Numbered from the stretch's first letter, positions 46,579 through 55,453 are shown. The stretch: DNA of 64,000 bases from an uncultured cyanobacterium (GCA_937899645.1 CALCCD010000124.1:25258-89257), one strand, 5' to 3'. The notes: generated from the letters alone by a model not told the origin. Made by a program: numbers and translations.

Positions 46579-47706
46579 ATGGATTACGTAATCGAAGACG
46601 TCATGGAGTCGCTCATCGAGCAAGGCGGCTCCGACATGCACATTCAGGCCGGTGCGCCGATTTTCTTCCGAGTCAGCGGCAAGCTCTCGCCCCAGCCGCA
46701 GTTCGGCGAGTCGCTCGCTCCCGACCAGTGCCAGCGGCTGATTTTCAGCATGCTCAACAACAACCAGCGCAAAGACCTGGAGCAAAACTGGGAGCTAGAC
46801 TGCGCCTACGGCGTCAAGGGGCTCTCGCGCTTCCGGGTGAACGTCTATCGCGAGCGCGGCTGTTTTGCGGCCTGCCTGCGAGCGCTGGCGTCGCAGATTC
46901 CCAACTTCGAGAAGCTGGGCGTGCCGGAAATTATGCGCGATATGGCGATGCGTCCGCGCGGCATGATTCTCGTTACCGGGCAAACCGGCTCGGGTAAAAC
47001 AACAACGATGGCAGCGATCCTCGACCTGATCAACCGCACCCGCGCCGAGCACATCCTGACCGTGGAAGATCCGATCGAGTACGTCTTCCCCAATATCAAG
47101 AGCCTGTTCCACCAGCGCCAGAAAGGCGAAGATACCAAGAGCTTCGCCAACGCCCTCAAGGCGGCCCTGCGCGAAGATCCAGACATCATCCTCGTGGGGG
47201 AGATGCGGGACTTGGAGACGATTTCGCTGGCGATCTCGGCGGCAGAAACCGGTCACTTGGTTTTCGGAACCCTGCACACCAACTCCGCTGCTGCGACGAT
47301 CGATCGGATGCTCGATGTTTTCCCCCCGATCCAGCAGCCGCAGATTCGCGCCCAGATGTCGGGTTCGCTCGTCGGCGTCTGCTCGCAAAACCTCTGTAAG
47401 AAAGTGGGCGGCGGTCGCTGTGCGGCACAAGAAATCATGGTCAACTCGCCCGCTATCGCCAACCTCATCCGCGAGGGAAAAACCAGCCAAATCTACTCGT
47501 CGATCCAAATGGGCTCAAAGATGGGCATGCAGACGATGGAGATGTGTTTGGCGCGTTTGGTGAACGAGGGCAAGGTTGCCTACGAAGACGCCGTGGCCAA
47601 AACCTCCAAGGTTGATGAAATGAACCGCTTGATCGACCCGCGCATCCTCCAAGGCGGTCAGCCTGACGCTGCCAAGGGCAAAGCCCGGCGCGCCAAAGCT
47701 CGATAG
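46579..47706 (+). CDS. pilT: Type IV pilus retraction ATPase PilT
   Basis: 375-residue hexameric ATPase that depolymerises the pilus, generating retraction force. PAS-like N-terminus (GGSDMHIQAGAPIFFRVSG), Walker A VTGQTGSGKTTTMAAI (about 134-142), Walker B DPDIILVGEMRDLETI, His box HLVFGTLHTNSAA and the PilT-specific AIRNLIRE-like AIANLIREGKTSQI followed by IQMGSKMGMQTME. Unlike PilB it has no zinc motif. The C-terminus ends in a Lys/Arg-rich tail (KGKARRAKAR). Located between pilB and pilC, the usual cyanobacterial order. A hairpin follows before pilC. Confidence 0.98.
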   Translation: MDYVIEDVMESLIEQGGSDMHIQAGAPIFFRVSGKLSPQPQFGESLAPDQCQRLIFSMLNNNQRKDLEQNWELDCAYGVKGLSRFRVNVYRERGCFAACLRALASQIPNFEKLGVPEIMRDMAMRPRGMILVTGQTGSGKTTTMAAILDLINRTRAEHILTVEDPIEYVFPNIKSLFHQRQKGEDTKSFANALKAALREDPDIILVGEMRDLETISLAISAAETGHLVFGTLHTNSAAATIDRMLDVFPPIQQPQIRAQMSGSLVGVCSQNLCKKVGGGRCAAQEIMVNSPAIANLIREGKTSQIYSSIQMGSKMGMQTMEMCLARLVNEGKVAYEDAVAKTSKVDEMNRLIDPRILQGGQPDAAKGKARRAKAR

Positions 47707-47725
47707 ACTCCTCACAGTTAGGTAC

Positions 47726-47761
47726 GCCAGGTCGCGCGAACGATAACTCCGGCGACCTGGC
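47726..47761 (+). terminator. Hairpin between pilT and pilC
   Basis: GCCAGGTCGC (47726-47735) pairs with GCGACCTGGC (47752-47761), ten perfect base pairs, followed by TAATTGTTT. It may be an attenuator or partial terminator giving different pilT and pilC levels; the weak T-run makes full termination unlikely. Confidence 0.55.
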
Positions 47762-47809
47762 TAATTGTTTCACCTGCCTCGTTTCGCTCCAGAACCTCGA
47801 TCGTTTGTC

Positions 47810-48982
47810 ATGACTAGCGCCTTACCCAAAGAGAAGAAGAAAGGGTTCGATATGGAGGCGTTTGAGGAGAATCTCAACGCCGCCCTTTCTAGCATCACCG
47901 TCAAAGACCGTGCGGTCTTTTCGCGGCAGTTCGCGGCGATGTTCAACGCCGGAGTCGGGATGCTGCGCTGTCTGACGGTGCTGACCGAGCAGTGCGGCAA
48001 CGCCAAGCTCAAAAAGGCGCTTAAGGCGATCGGGGCCGAGGTCGAAGAAGGCGGTAGCCTCGCTGAGGCGATGGGCAAGCATCCGGACTGCTTCGACAAG
48101 CTCTACGTGAGCATGGTCGCGGCGGGCGAAGTCGGTGGTGTCCTCGATGAAGTTCTGAACCGACTGGCAATCCTGATGGAGAAGTCAGCCAAGCTCCAAA
48201 ACGAGCTGAAGTCGGCGATGTCCTATCCGCAAACGGTGGGCGGCATCGCGATCGTCATCTTCCTGGGGATGACGATTTTCCTGCTGCCGACGTTTACGGG
48301 CATCTTCGACCAGCTCGATGCGGAGCTGCCGATGTTCACTCAGGTGATGATGAACATCAGCTTTTTTCTGCGCGGGCCGTTCCTACCCGTCGAAGATCCC
48401 GAGGCGGAGAGCTGGCTGGAGCTGCAAAATTTCGCCGTGGTCTTTTTTGTTGGGGTAATTATCGCGATCGTCTTCGCGATTATGACTTACTACAAAACAC
48501 CGGTAGGCCGTTTTCAAATCGACGCGCTGCTGCTCAAAGCGCCAATTTTCGGCGACCTGATCGAAAAAAGCGCGGTGGCGAGTTTCTGTAACGTGTTCGG
48601 GACGCTGACGCGATCGGGCGTGCCGATCTTGAACTCGATGGAGATCGTCCGCGATACAGCGGGGAACGAGGTGATTGCCGATGCGATCGACTACGCCCGC
48701 AGCCAGATTCAGGAAGGCGGCAGCATTAGCGAAGCCTTCAGAGAGAAGGGCGTGATGCCTGCGCTGGCCGTGCAGATGATGTCGATCGGCGAAGAGACCG
48801 GGGAACTCGACAAGATGCTGATGAAGGTCGGTGAATTCTACGAGGACGAGGTGGAACAGGCGATCAAGGGTCTGACGAGTATGCTGGAGCCGCTGATGAT
48901 CGTCGTGATTGGTGGCATGGTCGGCTCGATTTTGCTGTCGATGTATCTGCCGATGTTCGCGGTGATGGACAACATCGGTTAA
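47810..48982 (+). CDS. pilC: Type IV pilus inner-membrane platform protein PilC
   Basis: 390-residue polytopic platform protein on which PilB and PilT act. Two T2SF domains: the first from RAVFSRQFAAMFNAGVGMLR to QNELKSAMSYPQTVGGIAIV with a first TM helix, the second from SAVASFCNVFGTLTRSGVPI to GEFYEDEVEQAIKGLTSMLEP followed by the last TM helix. An insert of about 20 residues (FFLRGPFLPVEDPEAESW) separates the two halves. Start MTSALPKEKKKG; an ATG 15 codons upstream lacks family-like sequence. The stop TAA overlaps the left end of a 138-bp inverted-repeat element. Last gene of the pilBTC unit. Confidence 0.96.
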   Translation: MTSALPKEKKKGFDMEAFEENLNAALSSITVKDRAVFSRQFAAMFNAGVGMLRCLTVLTEQCGNAKLKKALKAIGAEVEEGGSLAEAMGKHPDCFDKLYVSMVAAGEVGGVLDEVLNRLAILMEKSAKLQNELKSAMSYPQTVGGIAIVIFLGMTIFLLPTFTGIFDQLDAELPMFTQVMMNISFFLRGPFLPVEDPEAESWLELQNFAVVFFVGVIIAIVFAIMTYYKTPVGRFQIDALLLKAPIFGDLIEKSAVASFCNVFGTLTRSGVPILNSMEIVRDTAGNEVIADAIDYARSQIQEGGSISEAFREKGVMPALAVQMMSIGEETGELDKMLMKVGEFYEDEVEQAIKGLTSMLEPLMIVVIGGMVGSILLSMYLPMFAVMDNIG

Positions 48983-49117
48983 GAGCACTCCACAAATATA
49001 TTTGTCCAGAAGCCGCCAATGAAGGCTGAGCTTGTCGAAGCCTGGGGGTGACGCACTTCGACAAGCTCAGTGCTCGAATCCTGAATACTGGATATTTATT
49101 TCTGTGGAGTACTCTAA
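48980..49117. repeat. MITE-like inverted-repeat element after pilC
   Basis: About 138 bp. Outer arms: AAGAGCACTCCAC...ATTTGTCCAG on the left and, reverse-complemented, TTAGAGTACTCCAC...ATATCCAG on the right, roughly 30 bp of imperfect inverted repeat. An inner perfect 14-bp stem, TGAGCTTGTCGAAG (49027-49040) with CTTCGACAAGCTCA (49056-49069), sits in the middle. The left end coincides with the pilC stop codon. Confidence 0.75.
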
Positions 49118-49231
49118 GCGATCGGCTCGATCGCAATTTTCAGAAACCGGGTTTCGAGAGCGTCTTCGCGAATCGCGCGACAGAACAAAAGAAATCTGGT
49201 TTCCCACGTTTTGATTCTTTCCGAGCAGCTC

Positions 49232-49984
49232 ATGTCTGGTGAAACTCGTTCGATCGCCACCGATCGCGTCACGCTCCAAAGCAACATTGAGAACGGCCTC
49301 GACATCGACGCCTACCTGGCGCAGCCTAGCGATGCCGGAACATATCCCGGCATCGTCGTCTTCCAAGAAGTGTTCGGCGTTAACGCCCACATTCGCGACG
49401 TGACCGAGCGGTTGGCGCAGCAGGGCTACATCGCGATCGCCCCGGCGATCTACCAGCGCAGCCAGCCCGGCTTCGAGGTGGGCTACACGGCGGACGACCT
49501 CGCCCTTGGCCGCAAGCACAAGGACGCGACAAAAGCCAGCGAGCTATTTGGAGATACCCAGGCCGCGATCGCCTACCTAAAAAATCTCGATGGCTGCAAC
49601 GGCAACATTGGCGCGATCGGCTTCTGCTTTGGCGGGCACGTGGCCTACCTGATGGCAACATTGTCGGAAGTTAAAGCCACCGCCTCGTTCTACGGCGCGG
49701 GTATCCCTCACTTTTGCCCCGGCGAGAACGAACCGACGATCGCCCGAACGCCGCAGATTTCCGGCCAGATTTACTGCTTCTTTGGCGAGGCCGATCCGCT
49801 GATTCCCGCCGAGGACAATGCCGCCGTCGAGGCCGCGCTGAAAGAAGCGCAGATCGACGCGCGCGTGTTTCGCTATCCCGAGACCGGTCACGGCTTCTTC
49901 TGCGATCGGCGCGATAGCTACAGTGCCGCAGCCGCAGCAGACGCCTGGAGCCACACGCTCGAACTATTTGGCGGGCTGCGCTAG
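49232..49984 (+). CDS. Dienelactone hydrolase-family alpha/beta hydrolase
   Basis: 250-residue alpha/beta hydrolase of the DLH family. Catalytic triad visible: nucleophile Cys in IGFCFGGHVAYL, Asp in FGEADPLIP, and His in PETGHGFFCD. The N-terminal VVFQEVFGVNAHIRDVTERL is the family's oxyanion and substrate region. DLH enzymes hydrolyse dienelactones in chlorocatechol degradation, but many bacteria without that pathway have homologues of unknown substrate, so the role here is not known. Start MSGETRSIATDRV is chosen as the first ATG in good context. The gene stands alone downstream of the pilC repeat element. Confidence 0.92.
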   Translation: MSGETRSIATDRVTLQSNIENGLDIDAYLAQPSDAGTYPGIVVFQEVFGVNAHIRDVTERLAQQGYIAIAPAIYQRSQPGFEVGYTADDLALGRKHKDATKASELFGDTQAAIAYLKNLDGCNGNIGAIGFCFGGHVAYLMATLSEVKATASFYGAGIPHFCPGENEPTIARTPQISGQIYCFFGEADPLIPAEDNAAVEAALKEAQIDARVFRYPETGHGFFCDRRDSYSAAAAADAWSHTLELFGGLR

Positions 49985-50122
49985 CCGGATTGCCGCGATC
50001 GCAAAATGCCGCAAGTAAATTGGATATAGTTGATAGAAAGCGTCGTATGGCCACCCGAAACGGGCTGTACTAGTGGAATTTGCCCACTCGCGCCCTCAAC
50101 TTCTATCCGAATTCCGGCATTC

Positions 50123-51028
50123 ATGACACGAGACATTGCATTTTCCGCCGACGACTTTGCGAAAGCACTCGAAGGGCAGAGCTACAACTACGAAACCGGC
50201 CAGGTCGTCACGGGCAAGGTGTGCGAACACGACACTAAGGGCGTCTACATCGACATTGGCGGCAAGTGTCCCGGATTTCTGCCGATTAAAGAAATCGTCC
50301 CCGCGCCGAGCGACGACCTGAGCGAAGATTTTCCGCTGGGCTTCGAGCGCGAATACGCGATCGTGCGCGGTGCAAATGCCGAAGGCCAGGTGACGCTGTC
50401 GATCCGGCAGATCGAGCTCGACCGTATCTGGGACAGCATGGTCGAGCGTCAGACCTCGGGCGCAACGCTGGAGGTGCAGGTAACAGGGACGAATCGCGGC
50501 GGCGTTGTCGTCGATGCCGAGTCGATTCGCGGCTTTATTCCACGATCGCACCTACTGCGTAGCGACAACCTACAGGATTTCGTCGGCCAAACGCTGACGG
50601 TGACAGTACTGGATGTCATCAAAGAAAAAGAGAAACTGGTGCTGTCCCATCGCCTCGCAGAGCGCGCCAAGTGTATGAGCCGCCTGGAAGAGGGCGCGCT
50701 GTTCGCCGGGACGGTGGTCAGCATCAAGCCCTACGGTGCATTCGTCGATCTCGGTGGCGTTACGGGGTTGCTCCACGCACGCCAAATCAGCCAGAAGCGC
50801 CCGAACGATGTCGAAGAAGTGCTGAGCGTCGGTCAGGATATCCAAGTCGTGATCGGCGAGATCGACGAGTGGGAGCAAAAAATCTCGCTGGTGACGAAAA
50901 CGCTGGAGTCCTATCCCGGCGAGCTGCTCGACAAGTTCGACAAGGTGATGGAAGAAGCCGAGGCGCGCTGGGAGGCAGCCAAGGCAGCCAAGGAAGGCAA
51001 ATCGGACGCGAAAAAGTCCGAGTCCTAA
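50123..51028 (+). CDS. rpsA: Ribosomal protein S1 homologue (three S1 domains)
   Basis: 301-residue protein with three S1 RNA-binding domains: GQVVTGKVCEHDTKGVYIDIG at about 25-100, TLEVQVTGTNRGGVVVDAES in the middle, and GALFAGTVVSIKPYGAFVDLG followed by GLLHARQIS in the third. Length fits the short cyanobacterial S1 (Rps1a/Rps1b), about half the size of E. coli S1. It binds mRNA near the 30S platform. A Lys/Glu-rich C-terminal helix follows (EEAEARWEAAKAAKEG). Cyanobacteria often have two S1 genes, so the exact paralogue is not decided. The start MTRDIAFSADD was chosen because the upstream frame has no similarity. Confidence 0.9.
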   Translation: MTRDIAFSADDFAKALEGQSYNYETGQVVTGKVCEHDTKGVYIDIGGKCPGFLPIKEIVPAPSDDLSEDFPLGFEREYAIVRGANAEGQVTLSIRQIELDRIWDSMVERQTSGATLEVQVTGTNRGGVVVDAESIRGFIPRSHLLRSDNLQDFVGQTLTVTVLDVIKEKEKLVLSHRLAERAKCMSRLEEGALFAGTVVSIKPYGAFVDLGGVTGLLHARQISQKRPNDVEEVLSVGQDIQVVIGEIDEWEQKISLVTKTLESYPGELLDKFDKVMEEAEARWEAAKAAKEGKSDAKKSES

Positions 51029-51046
51029 AGTTCGCCAACACCCTGC

Positions 51047-51125
51047 GGTAGGGGCGTCACGGCAGTGCGCCCGCGACATCACCCACTCGCCACCGGATTC
51101 TGGGCGCATGGCATGCGCCCCTACC
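51047..51125. repeat. Short inverted-repeat element between convergent genes
   Basis: 79 bp with perfect 10-bp ends GGTAGGGGCG and CGCCCCTACC, containing an inner perfect hairpin GGGCGCATG-G-CATGCGCCC (51102-51120). This GGTAGGGGCG type is widespread as a non-autonomous repeat in bacteria. It lies between the ends of the S1 and Nudix genes and may double as a terminator. Confidence 0.7.
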
Positions 51126-51135
51126 AGTCCTTCAT

Positions 51136-51579
51136 CTAAGAAATATTCTGCTGGCGGTAAAAGTCGATGAACCCCAGCAGAATTTTCTGGTGCGGCGCGC
51201 CCATCTTGCAGACCTTGCCCGCCGCCACCGAGAACGCCTGACCCTTCCGCGCCTCCTCCTCCGTCACCAAGCCCAGATCCCAGCCCTCAGTCTGGTCCAG
51301 CGCCTCAGGTTCGACGGTCAGCGGCCCCCAAAACATGTGGCGCTTAACGCCGCCGTCGATATGGCAGTCAAACATCTCTAGTTTGGGAGCCGTGTAGCCG
51401 AGTTCTTCTTCGAGTTCGCGGACGACCGCCACTTCTGGCGTTTCCCCCGGCTCCATATGCCCGCCAAAAAAGCCCCAGACGCCAGGATAAAGAATACCGG
51501 GCTTGTCGTCGCGGAGCTGCATCAGGAAGCGATCGTCGCGGTGAAGGATCGCGAGAGCGACGGGAACGAGTTCGGCCAT
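51136..51579 (-). CDS. Nudix hydrolase
   Basis: 147-residue Nudix protein. The Nudix box is complete: GGHMEPGETPEVAVVRELEEE followed by LGY, with the REUxEE core Glu residues. Neighbouring strands VALAILHRDDRFLMQLRDDK and YPGVWGFFGG fit the MutT-like class that hydrolyses nucleoside diphosphate derivatives. The substrate cannot be inferred. Length is typical. Convergent with the ribosomal protein S1 gene; about 30 bp downstream of the large C39-domain gene on the same strand, so possibly co-transcribed. Confidence 0.93.
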   Translation of the reverse strand: MAELVPVALAILHRDDRFLMQLRDDKPGILYPGVWGFFGGHMEPGETPEVAVVRELEEELGYTAPKLEMFDCHIDGGVKRHMFWGPLTVEPEALDQTEGWDLGLVTEEEARKGQAFSVAAGKVCKMGAPHQKILLGFIDFYRQQNIS

Positions 51580-51611
51580 TGGTCGTGTCAGCGTGGAGAT
51601 TTAGATTCAGC

Positions 51612-54278
51612 TTACGGCTTGATAAAGTGCGCCCAGATATTGCCGTTGGGGCCACAGACGTTATTTAGGTAAGCGTTGGGATAGAGCAGCTTGCGACCTT
51701 CGGTGTTGGCGTAGCCGGTCAGCGCGTTTCCCCAGGGATCCTGGACGATCAATCCCTCGGGGCGGTAGCCGATGACAGTGACGATATGGCCGGTGGCGGT
51801 GAAGTCTCCCGCCAGCACCACCGGGCGACCGGCGGCGATTTCTTCGTCGATTTCGCTCCAGCGGCGCGTCGTGCTGAAGGTCGAGTGATAGCCATAGGCG
51901 CGAATCATCTCGGTCATGACGGCGTGGCTGGTCTGTGCGCCTTCGCCGTAACGCGTCAGAATCCACTGGAGCATCTCGTCTTCGAGCTGATAGCTGTAGC
52001 GCGGGCGCTCCCCGTGGTAGTACAGCGCCATCGCGATCGAGGTGACGTTGCAAGTCGACCAGTAGAAGCGGGGATTGTCGCGCTGGGAGAAGTAGGGAAC
52101 GTTGAGTTCGATGCGTTTCGGGAGCTGCGGGAACACCTCGATCGTTTTGCCGCCCTGGCGCAGCCAGATATGTTCCGGGAACAGGTAGCCGGTGTTGCCG
52201 TAGCCGGGAATTTCTTCGGTGAGGGCGACGCGCACGTGGTTCGAGTCTTTGTCGGTGGCGTAGCTATCGACGCCGTAGACGCGACCGAGGGGCAGGGTGG
52301 TCTTATCACCCGCGCTTAAAGAGCTGGACGAGACGGGCTTGCGCTTGAGGACGGTGGGCTGGCGAATCGTCACGGTTAGCGCTTGCGGGTCGTAGGCGAT
52401 CGAGCGGCGGTTTTGCAGCAGCGTCACGTGCCGCCAGTAGATATAGCCGACGTTGCCGAAGCCGGGGACGGACTCGCTGAGGGTGACGCGGAAGTGGCCG
52501 GAAATCGAGGCGTAGCCGCGCATCCCGAAGGTTTGACCTTGGAAAAGGCGCACTTTTTGGCTGTTCGATAGCGAACCAGAATCGGCGGCGGCGACCTTAA
52601 AGAACGTATTCTCGCGGACGACCATCTGGCCGCTGGTGGGCGTGTCTGGCACGTCTTCGAGGTCGAAGCGCAGGACGCTGTCGCCTTTTTTAAGCTGGAC
52701 GTGTTCTTCAAACAGGTAGCCGAAGTCACCGACGGGCGTAATTGACTTGGTGAGGCGCAGCTTTAGGTGGCCGTCTACGAGTCCATAGTTACGGACGGGC
52801 AGCGTCTGACCGGGCTTGAGGTCGATTTTTTGTTCGATTCCGAGACGATCGGCATCGACCGGCGCGACTTTGAATTTGGTCGTTTGCAGGACTTCCAGCG
52901 ACAGACCACCGGCGTCGATCGCCCGATCGTCGCTGACGGTAATGTAAATGACCTGACTATCGACCGCCTTACCCTGGGCATTGGTCGCCTGGAGTCGCAG
53001 CCAGCGCAGCCCAGCATCGTTAAAGCCGTTGTTGAGCTTGACTTCCCAGGAGCCGATCGTCGAATTGAGGCTGACCGGCAGCGGGTACTTGTCCTCGGCG
53101 GTCAGCGTAATGCTCTTAACTTCGGCGGGGTTGAACTCGCCGGTGAGGGTCGCGGGCTGTTTGGCGAGCACCAGCGAAGGCCCGGTGTAGCTCAGGGTCG
53201 GCAGCAGGCGAACGTCTTCACCTGCGCGGTTGAGCTTGACGTGGTCGAGGAAGATATAGCCGGTGTTTCCGAAGCTGGGGAAGTTTTCGGTGAGCGAGGC
53301 TTTCAGGTGTCCGGCCTCGATCGCGAAGCTGCTGACGCCATAGACGCGCCACGCGGGCAGCGTCGCCGCTTCGTTATCGGCCAGCAACGACGAATCGACC
53401 GGGCGTTTCTTGAGAGCGCTCGATCGCAGCATCGTCAGCGTCGTTGCGTTGTTGTCGTAGGCGATCCAGCCGTCATTATTTCTCAGCTTGACGTGGGGCG
53501 CGTAGACGTAGCCCGCGTTACCAAACTGCGGAATCTCCAGCCCTTCGGCCAGCGTGACGCGGAAGTGGTTGCGGACTGGAGCGTAGCCGTTGATAAAAAA
53601 GACCTGACCGCCCGAGAGCTGCGCGAGCTGGGTCGGCGGCAGCACAGCCGAGCTTTCTGGCTTGAGTTTGATAAGGGTGTCGCGCGTCACCCACATCATG
53701 ACCTGGCCGGGGTTGAGGCTCGGCAGGCGGCGCTCGTCGAACACCAGCGGCAGGCCGCCGACGCTGAGCTGCACGTGGGGATCGAAGAAGTAGCCGAACG
53801 TGCCAACGGGCGAGAGGCGATTTTCTAGCTCGACGCCGAGATGGTTTCCGGCGCGGACGTAGCGGCGCACGGGTAGATTGACGCCTGCATTGACGCGCAC
53901 GCGCTGATCCTCATCCAGGTCGCTCGAACCCAGGGGGGCGGCTTTGAACCAGGTGGTGGCTTCGATCGCGAGTGCGCCGGAGTCAACTGCGATCGGCGGC
54001 GGGTCACTAACGGTCAGGTAGACCTTTTGTTCGGTGACGGTGTTTCCCGCATCGTCGAGGCCGCGCAGCCGAATCCAGCGGACGCCCGCCTGACTGAGTC
54101 CGCGATCGAGCTGGATTTGCCACGCGCTTTGGGACGGGCGATGGGTGACGGCGAGGCCGTACATATCCTCGATCGAGGCGGTGACCTTAGCGATGTCGGT
54201 CGGTCGGTAGGTTCCCGACAGCACCGTCGGCGTACTGACCGCAACTTCGCTCGGCCCCTGAAACGTTAAAACACCCAT
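51612..54278 (-). CDS. Large repeat protein with C39-type peptidase domain
   Basis: 888 residues. Architecture, in order: an Ig-like domain (GPSEVAVSTPTVLSGTYRP ... GVRWIRLRGLDDAG), three repeats of about 70 residues, a second Ig-like domain (GPSLVLAKQPATLTGEFNP ... GLRWLRLQATNAQG), three more repeats, then a C39-like peptidase of about 165 residues. Each repeat has a start like TxFKxxPxDxxxL and an end like GxFGNxGYxFxxHVxL. In the peptidase the nucleophile is in WSTCNVTSIAMAL (Cys about 743), the base in ATGHIVTVIGY, and DPWGNA completes the site. No signal peptide or TM is evident, so export would need another route. The N-terminal half duplicates the second half. Substrate unknown. Confidence 0.85.
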   Translation of the reverse strand: MGVLTFQGPSEVAVSTPTVLSGTYRPTDIAKVTASIEDMYGLAVTHRPSQSAWQIQLDRGLSQAGVRWIRLRGLDDAGNTVTEQKVYLTVSDPPPIAVDSGALAIEATTWFKAAPLGSSDLDEDQRVRVNAGVNLPVRRYVRAGNHLGVELENRLSPVGTFGYFFDPHVQLSVGGLPLVFDERRLPSLNPGQVMMWVTRDTLIKLKPESSAVLPPTQLAQLSGGQVFFINGYAPVRNHFRVTLAEGLEIPQFGNAGYVYAPHVKLRNNDGWIAYDNNATTLTMLRSSALKKRPVDSSLLADNEAATLPAWRVYGVSSFAIEAGHLKASLTENFPSFGNTGYIFLDHVKLNRAGEDVRLLPTLSYTGPSLVLAKQPATLTGEFNPAEVKSITLTAEDKYPLPVSLNSTIGSWEVKLNNGFNDAGLRWLRLQATNAQGKAVDSQVIYITVSDDRAIDAGGLSLEVLQTTKFKVAPVDADRLGIEQKIDLKPGQTLPVRNYGLVDGHLKLRLTKSITPVGDFGYLFEEHVQLKKGDSVLRFDLEDVPDTPTSGQMVVRENTFFKVAAADSGSLSNSQKVRLFQGQTFGMRGYASISGHFRVTLSESVPGFGNVGYIYWRHVTLLQNRRSIAYDPQALTVTIRQPTVLKRKPVSSSSLSAGDKTTLPLGRVYGVDSYATDKDSNHVRVALTEEIPGYGNTGYLFPEHIWLRQGGKTIEVFPQLPKRIELNVPYFSQRDNPRFYWSTCNVTSIAMALYYHGERPRYSYQLEDEMLQWILTRYGEGAQTSHAVMTEMIRAYGYHSTFSTTRRWSEIDEEIAAGRPVVLAGDFTATGHIVTVIGYRPEGLIVQDPWGNALTGYANTEGRKLLYPNAYLNNVCGPNGNIWAHFIKP

Positions 54279-54615
54279 AAAGCTCGTGGTTCTGCTTGCC
54301 CGTGGATTTGCGGCGATCTGTGCGGCGATCGACGGTCGCGATCGGCCTCTAGCCTAATTTAGCTCGGAAGGATCGCGATCCATGTAAAAACTACGCGCCG
54401 CGCACTCGCCAGGATTGCGTCCCACGGGCTCGCGATGCGGTACGGGCTCGTCAGAGTGTTCCAAATTCACATCATTCCAGCATCGTTCCTACGCTCTGCG
54501 CAGGAATGCCTCTGCCGACGCTCTGCGTCGCTGCGAAACGGGACGCAGAGCGTCCGGGAGTGGGTTATCGCTCAGAGTGTGGGAACGATAAGATGCCTGC
54601 GAACTCAGCCTGGAG
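54279..54615. other. Intergenic region with inverted-repeat element
   Basis: Upstream of the C39 gene and downstream of ribH (both minus). About a third of it is the element at 54482-54590; no gene is seen. The rest should hold the promoter for the C39 gene. Confidence 0.5.
54482..54590. repeat. MITE-like inverted-repeat element downstream of ribH
   Basis: About 109 bp. Left end ATCGTTCCTACGCTCTGCG and the reverse complement of the right end ATCGTTCCCACACTCTGAGCG agree at most positions. In the middle a perfect 13-bp stem pairs GACGCTCTGCGTC (54517-54529) with GACGCAGAGCGTC (54542-54554). No coding capacity. Confidence 0.75.
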
Positions 54616-55092
54616 CTAGGCGATCGTCTTCATCAGGCTCGCCATTTCCAAGGCGTTCATGGCGTAGCTCCAGCCTAGATTGCTCTTGATGCCCGCGCGC
54701 TCCAGGGCTTGCTGCATCGTGTCGGTGGTCAGGATGCCGAAGATCGTCGGCACGCCCGTCTGGATGCTGTTGGCCGCGATGCCTTTCGAGACTTCCGCCG
54801 CCACGTAGTCGAAGTGGGGCGTGTGGCCGCGAATCACCGCACCGAGGCAGACGATCGCGTCGTAGCGCCCGGTCTCCGCCAGCTTGCGCGCCACCAGCGA
54901 CACCTCGAAGCTGCCGGGAACCCAGGCGTAATCGATCTGACCGCCGTCGGGATCGACGTTGACGCCGTGGCGCTTAAAGCAGTCCTGGCAGCCAGAGACG
55001 AGTTTATCGGTCACGAGGTCGTTAAAACGGGCGATGACGATCGCGAAGCGGTAGCTGGATGTATCGGCAAAACTTCCTTCAAATACAGTCAT
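54616..55092 (-). CDS. ribH: 6,7-dimethyl-8-ribityllumazine synthase
   Basis: Penultimate step of riboflavin synthesis: condenses 5-amino-6-ribitylamino-uracil with dihydroxybutanone phosphate. 158 residues. [20 protein letters not shown] at the N-terminus, [21 protein letters not shown] in the middle, and the active-site segment [20 protein letters not shown] with the catalytic His, then [20 protein letters not shown]. Start [12 protein letters not shown] was preferred over an ATG 11 codons upstream, which adds an Arg/Ser-rich piece not typical of the family. Upstream on the same strand lies psbZ; ribH and psbZ are neighbours in many cyanobacteria, which supports both calls. Confidence 0.96.
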   Translation of the reverse strand: MTVFEGSFADTSSYRFAIVIARFNDLVTDKLVSGCQDCFKRHGVNVDPDGGQIDYAWVPGSFEVSLVARKLAETGRYDAIVCLGAVIRGHTPHFDYVAAEVSKGIAANSIQTGVPTIFGILTTDTMQQALERAGIKSNLGWSYAMNALEMASLMKTIA

Positions 55093-55365
55093 AAATTTCC
55101 GAGGAGAGGAGCGGGAGAGCGTCAAGCGGGCGGATGTAATTACTTATGATTACTCGGGGCTGCCATCAATACGAGCCAAAATTGCCAACCCAGAGAGAGC
55201 GACAGCCCGCAGCACTTCGCGCTCGGTCGAGCGCGGTTCGCGAAGGGTCGGGAGCAATTTGGTGGCAAGCCCTGGCCGTCGGTCGGGGCCAATCAGCCGA
55301 GCAATCACTCGAGGCTACCGCGATTGTAGCGAGGCGCACAATACGCACCAGCTCGCGACACGACG

Positions 55366-55399
55366 AAAGAACCCGGCAAAGCTCGACTTCGCCGGGTTC
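55366..55399 (-). terminator. Rho-independent terminator downstream of psbZ
   Basis: On the minus strand GAACCCGGC pairs with GCCGGGTTC around a 13-base loop, followed by TTTCG, about 55 bp after the psbZ stop. It separates psbZ from ribH. The rest of the 55093-55453 gap shows no other gene. Confidence 0.8.
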
Positions 55400-55453
55400 G
55401 CGTCGCTTTAGATAGAAGCCAAGCCAGCAGAAGCCAGATCGGAAAAAGCCAAA

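Noticed and set aside
52767..53828. 353-codon plus-strand frame antisense to the C39-domain gene
   Set aside because: Periodic copies mirror the repeat structure of the minus-strand protein; no independent family match or ribosome binding site.
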